A DNA stretch of 64,000 nucleotides from assembly GCF_001557235.1 (NCBI RefSeq), contig NZ_LSJI01000025.1, positions 32,498 through 96,497 on the forward strand, in the 5' to 3' direction. Below, in pieces: positions 44,981-51,665 of the stretch (position 1 is its first letter; each line of letters starts with the position of its first letter). The translations under genes were made by a program, and so were the position numbers. The notes under the pieces were generated by a model. That model searched no databases, was not told the origin of the DNA, and was given only the letters and a program-made list of their open reading frames with translations. This stretch comes from Phenylobacterium sp. CCH9-H3 (lineage in GTDB: Bacteria; Pseudomonadota; Alphaproteobacteria; Caulobacterales; Caulobacteraceae).

Positions 44981-46897
44981 TCAGTGCGGCAGAACCGGGG
45001 GGCCGCCGTCTTCCCGGGTCCAGTCGCTGTTGATCAGCTTGCGCAGATGGTCCCGCTCGGCCTTGAGCGGCGCGAGCGCGCTGACCGCGGACGGATCGCG
45101 CCCGATGTCGCTCAGCGCCCCTTCGACGGCGCGTTCCAGCGCCTCAAGCTGCATCAGGAGCTCGAAAGCCTGCCGCCAGAGGATTCGGGCCCGGTCGCGC
45201 GCCGCGCCTGGATCGAGGAACGGCGCCGCCACGCCGGCCTTGCTGGCGTCGCGATCCATCCGCGCGATCATCGCGTCGTCGACGCCCCGCGCCTTCAGCC
45301 GACGCAGAACAACGTCGAAGTCCGCCTCGTCGGCCTCGTAGCGCAGCTGGACCAGTTCATGGGCGATGCGGTCGAGCTTCTCGTCGCCGAACCCGCGCGA
45401 GCCGACCAGCTCGATGGAATCGTCGATGATCCCCGGATCGTGCAGCGCCGCCTTGGCCAGGGCCGCCGCCAGCGGCCGCGACGACAGTTTCAGTTCGCCG
45501 GCCGCCGTCTTCGCCTCCGGCGTGGCTCCCGCCAGGGCCGCCTTGCGCTTCGCCCAGCCGTGCTTGGCCAGCGCCCGGCCCGCCGCTCCGGGCTCGTAGA
45601 CCGTCTGGCGGGAGGGCGAGAGTGCGTCGAACCGGCCGAGCAGATCCTCCTTGTAGGCCGCCGCCAGGTCCGGGTCGGCGATCGTGGCCGCCAGCTTGCG
45701 CAGCCGCACCTTCAGCGCCGTCTTCCGCTCCGGCGTGTCCAGCGGCTCGGCGTCCTTCTCGCGGATGAACAGCGCCTCAGCGAAGGGCGTGGTGTGCGAG
45801 AGCTGCGCCTTCAACACCGCCGGCCCCTGCTCGCGCAGCACGTCGTCCGGGTCCTTGCCGCCCTCGACGATGGCGAAGCGGAAGCTCTTGCCTGGCTTCA
45901 GCAGCGGCAGCGCCCGGTCCATGGCCCTGGCCGCGGCCTGCCGGCCCGCCCGGTCGCCGTCGAAACAGAGCGTGGGTTCCGGATGGTGCCGCCACAGCAC
46001 CTCCATCTGGTCCTCGCCCAGGGCCGTGCCCATGGCCGCCACCGCTGGGACGCCGGCCCGTTGGCAGGCGATGACGTCCATGTAGCCTTCCACCACCACC
46101 AGCGGCAGGTCCTCGTCCGCCTTCGCCGCGGCCAGGATCTTGCGCGCCTCGGACAGGCCATAGAGCTGGTGGCCCTTGTGGAAGACCACCGTCTCCGGGC
46201 CGTTCAGGTACTTGGCGCGGGCCTGCGGATCCATCGCCCGGCCGCCGAACGAGACCACCCGTCCGCGCACGTCCAGGATGGGGAAGATGATCCGGTCGCG
46301 GAACCGGTCGTAGGGCGCCCCGCCGTCCTCGGGTGCGATCAGCAGGCCGGTCTCCACCAGCTCGGCCGGCCGCGCGCCTTTGGCGACCAGATAGTCCTTC
46401 AGCGCCGTTCGGCCGGCCGGCGAGAAACCGATCCGGAACCGCGGCCATTCGGTCTCGGGCAGGCCGCGCTTCTCGAGATAGGCGCGCGCGTCGCGCCCCG
46501 GCGGCCGGCGCAGCTCGGCCTCGAACCACTGGGCCGCCAGCTCCAGCCAGTCGCCCAGTTCGTGGCGCTTCCTGTCCTGTTCGGCGCCGCGCGGATCGAC
46601 CGCCGGCAAGGCCACGCCGGCCTCCGCCGCCAGCCGCTCGACCGCTTCAGCGAAGCTCAGCCGCTCGGTCTCCTGCAGGAAGGTGATCAGGTCGCCGGTC
46701 TTGCCCGACGAGAAATCGAAGAACTGGCCCTTCTCGTCGTTCACGTAGAACGAGGGCGTCTTCTCCTTGTTGAAGGGCGACAGGCCCACGTACTCGCGGC
46801 CCTGCTTGCGCAGCTTCACGGTCCGGCCGATGACGTCGCTCGGCCGCAGCCGGGACTTCACCTCCTCCAGAAACCGCTCGTCAAACCGCCCGACCAT
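44981..46897 (-). CDS. dnaG: DNA primase with degenerate zinc site
   Basis: 638 aa. It makes RNA primers for replication. The N-terminal zinc-binding domain keeps its fold signature (PFNKEKTPSFYVNDEKGQFF), but the four zinc ligands of E. coli DnaG (C40, H43, C61, C64) are Ser40, Asn43, Asp61 and Ser64 here. The TOPRIM core is intact: VVVEGYMDVIACQRAG, CFDGDRAGRQAA. A C-terminal DnaB-binding helical domain follows. The start at 46897 (MVGRFDERFLEEVKSRL) is chosen by homology. A candidate LexA box lies 75 bp upstream. Confidence 0.96.
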   Translation of the reverse strand: MVGRFDERFLEEVKSRLRPSDVIGRTVKLRKQGREYVGLSPFNKEKTPSFYVNDEKGQFFDFSSGKTGDLITFLQETERLSFAEAVERLAAEAGVALPAVDPRGAEQDRKRHELGDWLELAAQWFEAELRRPPGRDARAYLEKRGLPETEWPRFRIGFSPAGRTALKDYLVAKGARPAELVETGLLIAPEDGGAPYDRFRDRIIFPILDVRGRVVSFGGRAMDPQARAKYLNGPETVVFHKGHQLYGLSEARKILAAAKADEDLPLVVVEGYMDVIACQRAGVPAVAAMGTALGEDQMEVLWRHHPEPTLCFDGDRAGRQAAARAMDRALPLLKPGKSFRFAIVEGGKDPDDVLREQGPAVLKAQLSHTTPFAEALFIREKDAEPLDTPERKTALKVRLRKLAATIADPDLAAAYKEDLLGRFDALSPSRQTVYEPGAAGRALAKHGWAKRKAALAGATPEAKTAAGELKLSSRPLAAALAKAALHDPGIIDDSIELVGSRGFGDEKLDRIAHELVQLRYEADEADFDVVLRRLKARGVDDAMIARMDRDASKAGVAAPFLDPGAARDRARILWRQAFELLMQLEALERAVEGALSDIGRDPSAVSALAPLKAERDHLRKLINSDWTREDGGPPVLPH

Positions 46898-46971
46898 TGC
46901 AAACGACCGATTACACATTCTCAGCGCGACGCATTGGCGGGCGCTGTGGATCGCCTCTATCGCTTGTACAT

Positions 46972-46986
46972 GTTCTATGTATGTTC
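46972..46986. promoter_or_regulatory. LexA (SOS) box upstream of dnaG
   Basis: GTTCTATGTATGTTC, an exact match to the alphaproteobacterial LexA motif GTTC-N7-GTTC known from Caulobacter. It is centred about 80 bp before the dnaG start, where the promoter should lie. Confidence 0.6.
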
Positions 46987-47145
46987 TATTGCTAGCCAAG
47001 CAAGCTGCTTGCGCGAAGCGCCGAGCTAAGCTTGACGCCTGACTGCTGACCGTGATTCAAGCCCCGATGCCAAGAGGGACCGAAGCCATATCCGGCCCGG
47101 CCCCTCACGGCTCCAGAGAGCTGCCCCACCTTCCAGGACTGCGGA

Positions 47146-47171
47146 CTGTATCGGGATGCCCCCCGATACAG
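47146..47171. terminator. Hairpin downstream of the ECF41 operon
   Basis: Perfect 10-bp stem CTGTATCGGG / CCCGATACAG with loop ATGCCC. It lies 115 bp after the sigma-factor stop on the minus strand. No U-run follows, so it may be a weak or Rho-assisted terminator. Confidence 0.4.
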
Positions 47172-47285
47172 CCCCCCGGCTGCGAATCACTTCGCGGCCC
47201 GTGACATTTCTTGGATAAGGCAGCGGCAAACGCGGAGTCGAGTCAGGTTCTCGATACGTGCCCGGGTACGTCAAAACCGGACGCC

Positions 47286-48146
47286 TCAGCCCACATGCCC
47301 CAGCTTGTCGGGGTTGCGGACGTTGTAGATCGCAGCGATCTGGCCGTCGTCGCCGGGTTCGAACGCCATCACCGCCAGGCCGTCGCTCAGGTGCAGGATG
47401 AAGCCCGGCAGGCCGTTGACCCGCGCGGGCGAGAAATCCCCCGCATAGGCGCCGCTGGTCCGCCACGAGAGCGCCTGCATCAGGCCCACGATGTCCTCGC
47501 GGCCCACCAGCACCCGCAGCGCGGCCTTCCGCTTGCCGCCGCCGTCGGTGACCATGATCGCGTCTTCCGCCAGCAGGCTGGACAGGGCCTTGAAGTCCGC
47601 GGACGCCGAGGCGGCCATGAAGGCCTGCGCCAGCTTCATCGCCTTCTCCTGGTCGACCGCGAACCTCGGCTTGGCGTCCTGGATATGCTCGCGCGCCCGG
47701 CTGGCGAGCTGGCGCACGGCCGCCTCGGACCGTTCCAGCGTTGCGGCGATCTCGGCGTAGTCCTCGTCGAACACGTCGTGCAGCAGGAACACCGCCCGCT
47801 CCAGGGGCGACAGCCGCTCCAGGGCCAGCAGGAAGGCGATCGACACCTCCTCCGCCCGCTCCACGGGGTCCTCGGTCATCGGCTCGATCAGGGGCTCGGG
47901 CAGCCAGGGGCCGCGATAGGCCTCCCGCTCCACCTTGGCGGCGCGCAGCCGGTCGATGCACAGGCGCGTCGTGGTCCGCACCAGCCAGGCGGCGGGGTCG
48001 GTGACGCCCTCTCCCGCCCTCTGCCAGCGGATCCAGGCGTCCTGCACCACGTCCTCGGCCTCGGAGACCGACCCCAGCATGCGGTAGGCCAGCCGCTTCA
48101 GCCGGCTGCGATTGGCCTCGAAGGCGTCGATCTGGCCCGCGTCCAT
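47286..48146 (-). CDS. ECF41-type RNA polymerase sigma factor
   Basis: 286 aa from ATG 48146. Sigma region 2 is NRSRLKRLAYRMLGSVSEAEDVVQDAWIRWQ and region 4 is LSPLERAVFLLHDVFDEDYAEIAATLERSEAAVRQL. It carries the C-terminal SnoaL-like extension that marks the ECF41 group. The group's signatures WLPEPL (linker), DGGGK and the final NPDKL are all present. In this group the extension replaces a separate anti-sigma factor. The upstream gene is the usual carboxymuconolactone decarboxylase partner. Confidence 0.93.
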   Translation of the reverse strand: MDAGQIDAFEANRSRLKRLAYRMLGSVSEAEDVVQDAWIRWQRAGEGVTDPAAWLVRTTTRLCIDRLRAAKVEREAYRGPWLPEPLIEPMTEDPVERAEEVSIAFLLALERLSPLERAVFLLHDVFDEDYAEIAATLERSEAAVRQLASRAREHIQDAKPRFAVDQEKAMKLAQAFMAASASADFKALSSLLAEDAIMVTDGGGKRKAALRVLVGREDIVGLMQALSWRTSGAYAGDFSPARVNGLPGFILHLSDGLAVMAFEPGDDGQIAAIYNVRNPDKLGHVG

Positions 48147-48156
48147 GGCCGCCACC

Positions 48157-48702
48157 TTAAGCCGCCAGCCGGTGCGGCGCGACCGCCTCACCGCCCACCT
48201 GCACGCGCGAGCAGGCCTTGCCGTAGCCAAGCGCGTACTTGAGCGTCGGGTACATCCGCGAGGCCACGATCGCCAGGCTGATCGCCACCAGCGCCTTGTC
48301 GCCCCAGCGGCGCACGATCTCGTCGCGCAGCGGGTCGCAGGCCGCCATGTCGCGGGCCAGGCTCGCCCGGGCGAAGCGATAGCCCAGGGCCGCCGTCTCA
48401 CCCATGGCGGCCTCGTCGCCCGCGATGACGGCCCGCAGCACCTTCGGATCCACGCCGTTCGCCGTGGCGATGTCGACGCCCACCTGCACGCAGGGCCCGC
48501 AGTCCTCCAGCATGGTCCCGTACAGCCCGGCGCCCACCAGCGCCTCGGGCGGGGCGGCCTTGTGGTCCAGGGCCTGGGTCCCGAGGCTGAACTTGAGCAG
48601 GCTGGAAGGGTTCACGCGCAGGACGTGGCGCATGTAGCTGGCGTCGTACCCGTAGGTCCGCTCGAACTTGCCGAGCCAGCGGGCGAGGAAGATCTTCAGC
48701 AT
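48157..48702 (-). CDS. Carboxymuconolactone decarboxylase-like protein (ECF41 partner)
   Basis: 181 aa. The AhpD-like CxxC motif is EDCGPCVQVGVDIA. The helical repeat LRAVIAGDEAAMGE and YRFARASLARD follow. COE-type partner genes of ECF41 sigma factors encode this family and are often their only target. The gap to the sigma gene is 10 bp. It may be a peroxidase-like redox protein; the physiological substrate is unknown. Confidence 0.85.
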   Translation of the reverse strand: MLKIFLARWLGKFERTYGYDASYMRHVLRVNPSSLLKFSLGTQALDHKAAPPEALVGAGLYGTMLEDCGPCVQVGVDIATANGVDPKVLRAVIAGDEAAMGETAALGYRFARASLARDMAACDPLRDEIVRRWGDKALVAISLAIVASRMYPTLKYALGYGKACSRVQVGGEAVAPHRLAA

Positions 48703-48705
48703 CGG

Positions 48706-49098
48706 TCAGGCTCCTTGCGGCTTGCGGAGAAGGGCGAGCGCCAGCGGGATGGCGGCGAACAGGTAGACGCCTACGAGGTCGCGCAGCATGTCCGCGGCCG
48801 GCGTCGGTCCGCAGGCGGCGTCGTAGACGTGGATGGCGGCGTGCAGCGTCAGCCAGACCGCCGCCAGCAACAGCACCGGCCAACCCTGCCCCGGCCGCCA
48901 GGCGAACCATCCCAGGCCCAGGGCGCAGGCCAGGTAGATCGCCCCGATGTCGCGGACGAAGTGCGGATTGAACGGCCCCGTCGCCGGCACGCCCGGCACG
49001 GCGTCGTACCAGCCCAAGGGCGCGATCAGCATCGCCAACCCGTTCGCCACGAAGGCCGCCGCCATCAGCCCCGCGAGGTATCTGTCCCAGTTCCGCAT
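48706..49098 (-). CDS. Small integral membrane protein
   Basis: 130 aa from ATG 49098. Four hydrophobic segments (YLAGLMAAAFVANGLAMLIA, DIGAIYLACALGLGWFAW, WPVLLLAAVWLTLHAAIHVY, LVGVYLFAAIPLALAL). No family recognised with certainty. First gene of an operon with the decarboxylase-like and ECF41 genes, with a 3-bp gap. Confidence 0.75.
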   Translation of the reverse strand: MRNWDRYLAGLMAAAFVANGLAMLIAPLGWYDAVPGVPATGPFNPHFVRDIGAIYLACALGLGWFAWRPGQGWPVLLLAAVWLTLHAAIHVYDAACGPTPAADMLRDLVGVYLFAAIPLALALLRKPQGA

Positions 49099-49158
49099 CC
49101 GCCCTATCCTTTGGCTTTCTGGGCTAGGACGGGAGAGTTGGCGCCGGCGTGACATTGA

Positions 49159-49188
49159 AACCGCAGAAAACGCAGAAAGACGCAGAAG
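49159..49188 (+). repeat. Left inverted repeat of the GxxExxY module
   Basis: Made of three 10-bp units of the type CGCAGAAA(A/G). The reverse complement matches 49638-49666 over 19-20 contiguous bases and all but a few of the rest. It lies 55-85 bp before the GxxExxY start. Confidence 0.75.
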
Positions 49189-49243
49189 GAGGAACGGTGT
49201 GTTCCCCTATTGTTCCGGGCGAGGCGCTCCTTTACAAGGGCAA

Positions 49244-49678
49244 ATGGACGGCTCGGCGCCTGACGACTTTCTCTACAAGGACGAGGCGCTCCGTATTCGG
49301 GGAGCCATCTTCCAGGTCTATCGCGCCATGGGCGCGGGCGTCCTGGAAGCGGTCTACCAGGAATGTCTGGGAATCGAGTTCACGCGGCGGGACATCCCCT
49401 TCGTTGCGATGAAGCCCCTCAACCTGACCTACGGCGGTCAGCCGTTGCGACAGTCCTATGTCGCTGATCTTGTTTGCTTCGACAGGATCGTGGTCGAACT
49501 GAAGGCGCAGCGCGCTCTCGCGCCTGAGCATCGGGCGCAGATCGTGAACTATCTCCGCGCCACGGGGATGAAGCTTGGCCTGCTCGTCAATTTCGGCGCG
49601 ACGCCCCGCGTCGAGATCGAGCGGTTCGCGCTGAGTGCTTCTGCGCCTTCTGCGTTTTCTGCGGTTACCCTTAGCTGA
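49244..49678 (+). CDS. GxxExxY protein
   Basis: 144 aa from ATG 49244. A GTG at 49199 with an AGGAGG ribosome site would add 15 residues. The GxxExxY motif is in AMGAGVLEAVYQECLGIEF. The PD-(D/E)xK-like core VADLVCFDRIVVELKAQ and HRAQIVNYLRATGMKLGLLVNFG match the family, whose role is unknown. The extreme C-terminus SASAPSAFSAVTLS is encoded by the right inverted repeat. The stop overlaps the convergent HAD gene by 8 bp. Confidence 0.88.
   Translation: MDGSAPDDFLYKDEALRIRGAIFQVYRAMGAGVLEAVYQECLGIEFTRRDIPFVAMKPLNLTYGGQPLRQSYVADLVCFDRIVVELKAQRALAPEHRAQIVNYLRATGMKLGLLVNFGATPRVEIERFALSASAPSAFSAVTLS
49638..49666 (-). repeat. Right inverted repeat of the GxxExxY module
   Basis: Mirror copy of 49159-49188; the shared core reads TTCTGCGTTTTCTGCGGTT here. 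It encodes the last residues of the GxxExxY protein and ends just before its stop codon. The module between and including the repeats is 508 bp. No target-site duplication was seen. Confidence 0.75.
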
Positions 49679-50369
49679 GCCCGGCGATCCAGCTCGGCAG
49701 GTCCGCGATGCTCTTCAGTTCGACGAAGCGGGGGTGGTCGGTGGGCGGTTCGGCGATCTCGTGGGCCCAGGTGATGTGGTAGGGGATGTAGGCGCCCCAG
49801 GCCCCGGCCTCGATAGCCGGCAGGATGTCGGAGCGCATGGAATTGCCGCACATCACCGCCTCGGCGGCGCCGGTGCCATACCGGTCGAAGACGCGCGCAT
49901 AGGTCGAGGCGTCCTTCTCGCTGACGATCTCCACGGCCGCGAACAGGTCGCCGAGGCCCGAGGCGGCCAGCTTCTGCTCCTGGTGCAGCAGGTCGCCCTT
50001 GGTGATCAGCACCAGCCGGTAGCCGGCCTCGGACAGGTCGGCCAGCGCCTGGTCCACGCCGGGCAACGGCTCCACCGGCTCGGATAGCATCTCGCGGCCG
50101 GCGGCCAGGATATCGGCGATCAGGCGGCCGGGCGGCTCGCCCTTCGTCAGCTCCATGGCGGTCTCGATCATCGAGAGCGTGAAGCCCTTCACCCCGTAGC
50201 CGTAGAGCCGCAGGTTCCGCTTCTCCACCTCCGCCAGCTTGGTGTTGGTGGTCTCGTGGTCGGCGAACTCGGCCATCATCTCTCGCAACCGGTCCTGGGT
50301 CAGGCGGAAGATGGTCTCGTTGTGCCAAAGCGTGTCGTCGGCATCGAGGCCGACCGTGGTGATGCGCAT
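49671..50369 (-). CDS. HAD-superfamily hydrolase
   Basis: 232 aa from ATG 50369. Motif I is GLDADDTLWHNE (nucleophile Asp in DxDxT), motif II VLITKGD (Thr), motif III lysine SEKDASTY, and motif IV CGNSMRSDILPAIEAGAWG. It is a phosphoglycolate-phosphatase-like or nucleotidase-type cytoplasmic phosphatase. Substrate unknown. Confidence 0.88.
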   Translation of the reverse strand: MRITTVGLDADDTLWHNETIFRLTQDRLREMMAEFADHETTNTKLAEVEKRNLRLYGYGVKGFTLSMIETAMELTKGEPPGRLIADILAAGREMLSEPVEPLPGVDQALADLSEAGYRLVLITKGDLLHQEQKLAASGLGDLFAAVEIVSEKDASTYARVFDRYGTGAAEAVMCGNSMRSDILPAIEAGAWGAYIPYHITWAHEIAEPPTDHPRFVELKSIADLPSWIAGLS

Positions 50370-50530
50370 GGCCGCCTCCATAGGGCCGCACGGCGGCGAT
50401 GTGCAATCGGCGGGCGCCGGCTGCAACGGCGCTGGGCGCCGCTCGCCAATCCCTTGACCGGCCGGCGAATGCGAACGACCGGCACGGCGCATGCCGCAAT
50501 CTCGTCGGCGGGGCGATTCGGAGATCGAGT

Positions 50531-51655
50531 ATGGCGGCGGGCGGCGTACGGGCCTGGTTCGCACGGGTGACCGGGGCGGCGGCGCTGTCGCAGGCCCGCG
50601 CCCAGGCCGAACGCGCCGAGGCGCGCCTGCGCGAGGCCATCGACGCCATCCCCGAGGGCGTGGTTTTCCTCGACGCCGAGGGCCGCTACATCCTGTGGAA
50701 CCGGCGTTACGCCGAGATCTACCATCGGTCGGCCGACCTGTTCCGGCCCGGCGCCAAGCTGATCGACACCCTGCGCGAGGGGGTTCGACGCGGCGACTAC
50801 CCCGACGCCATCGGTTGCGAGGCGGCCTGGCTGGCCGCCCGCGAGGCCAAGCTCTTCAGCGCCACCGGCGAGCGCCACGAGCAGCAGGTGGCGGACGGCC
50901 GCTGGCTGATGATCGAGGAGCGGCGCACCTCGGACGGCGGGGTCATCGGCCTGCGCGTGGACATCACCGAGATGAAGCGCCAGGCCGAGGCGCTGGAACA
51001 GGCCCTGGCCCACGCCGAGGCCGCCCATCGGGCCAAGGCCGAGTTCCTGGCCGACATGAGCCACGAGCTGCGCACGCCGCTGAACGGCGTCGCGGGCCTC
51101 GCCCAGGCGCTGGACGCGACCGAGCTTTGCCCCGACCAGCGCGCCCTCGTCGCCGAGATCCGCGCGGCCGCCCGCCAGCTGGACCGGCTGGTGAACGGGC
51201 TCCTGGACTACGGCGACGCCGACCTCGCCCCCGACGACCGGCCGCACGCCGCCCCTGACCGGCCGCTGAAGGTGCTGGCCGCGGACGACAACCCCACCAA
51301 CCGCAAGGTGATCGAGCTGATGCTGGAGGCGGCGGGCGTCCAGGTTGTGACGGTCGAGAACGGCTTCGAGGCGGTGGAGGCCTGGCGGGGCGGCGGGTTC
51401 GACGCGGTGCTCATGGACCTGCGCATGCCGGTGACCGACGGCCTTTCGGCGATCCGCACCATCCGTTCCGAGGAGCGGGCGGAGGGCCGGCCCCGCACGC
51501 CGACGATCGTCCTGTCGGCCAATACGTCCCCCGACGACCGCGCCGCCAGCGCCGCGGCCGGCGCGGACGGCCACATCGCCAAGCCGATCCGGGTGGAGGC
51601 CCTGTTCGGCGCGCTGGAGACGGCGCTGGCCGGTCAGGCCGCGCAGGCGTCGTGA
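50531..51655 (+). CDS. PAS-HisKA-receiver protein lacking the kinase ATPase domain
   Basis: 374 aa from ATG 50531. A short N-terminal coiled helix (about 18-36) leads to a PAS domain (about 37-150, AIDAIPEGVVFLDAEGRYILW). The dimerisation/phosphoacceptor HisKA is LADMSHELRTPLNGVAGL with His178. It passes straight into a linker (about 228-245) and a receiver domain (246-370: LAADDNPTN with Asp252/253, acceptor Asp296 in LMDLRMPV, Lys351). A normal hybrid kinase has a HATPase_c domain of about 120 aa between them; none of its N, G1, F or G2 boxes occurs. It may depend on another kinase. The coding frame is continuous. Confidence 0.9.
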   Translation: MAAGGVRAWFARVTGAAALSQARAQAERAEARLREAIDAIPEGVVFLDAEGRYILWNRRYAEIYHRSADLFRPGAKLIDTLREGVRRGDYPDAIGCEAAWLAAREAKLFSATGERHEQQVADGRWLMIEERRTSDGGVIGLRVDITEMKRQAEALEQALAHAEAAHRAKAEFLADMSHELRTPLNGVAGLAQALDATELCPDQRALVAEIRAAARQLDRLVNGLLDYGDADLAPDDRPHAAPDRPLKVLAADDNPTNRKVIELMLEAAGVQVVTVENGFEAVEAWRGGGFDAVLMDLRMPVTDGLSAIRTIRSEERAEGRPRTPTIVLSANTSPDDRAASAAAGADGHIAKPIRVEALFGALETALAGQAAQAS

Positions 51656-51661
51656 GGCTTG
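51638..51661 (+). repeat. 24-bp direct repeat, left copy
   Basis: Perfectly identical to 54557-54580 and starting GCCGCGCAGGCGTCGTGAGG. It encodes the last codons of the PAS-HisKA-receiver gene and its TGA. Possible left boundary of the inserted molybdoenzyme cassette. Confidence 0.85.
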
Positions 51662-51665
51662 AGGC

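Larger units (their letters stand above)
46898..47285. other. Gap between ECF41 sigma gene and dnaG
   Basis: 388 bp without a gene I can support. It holds the LexA box (46972-46986) close to dnaG and a 10-bp hairpin (47146-47171) nearer the sigma-factor end. The part at 46960-47030 is AT-richer, as expected of the dnaG promoter. Confidence 0.5.
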
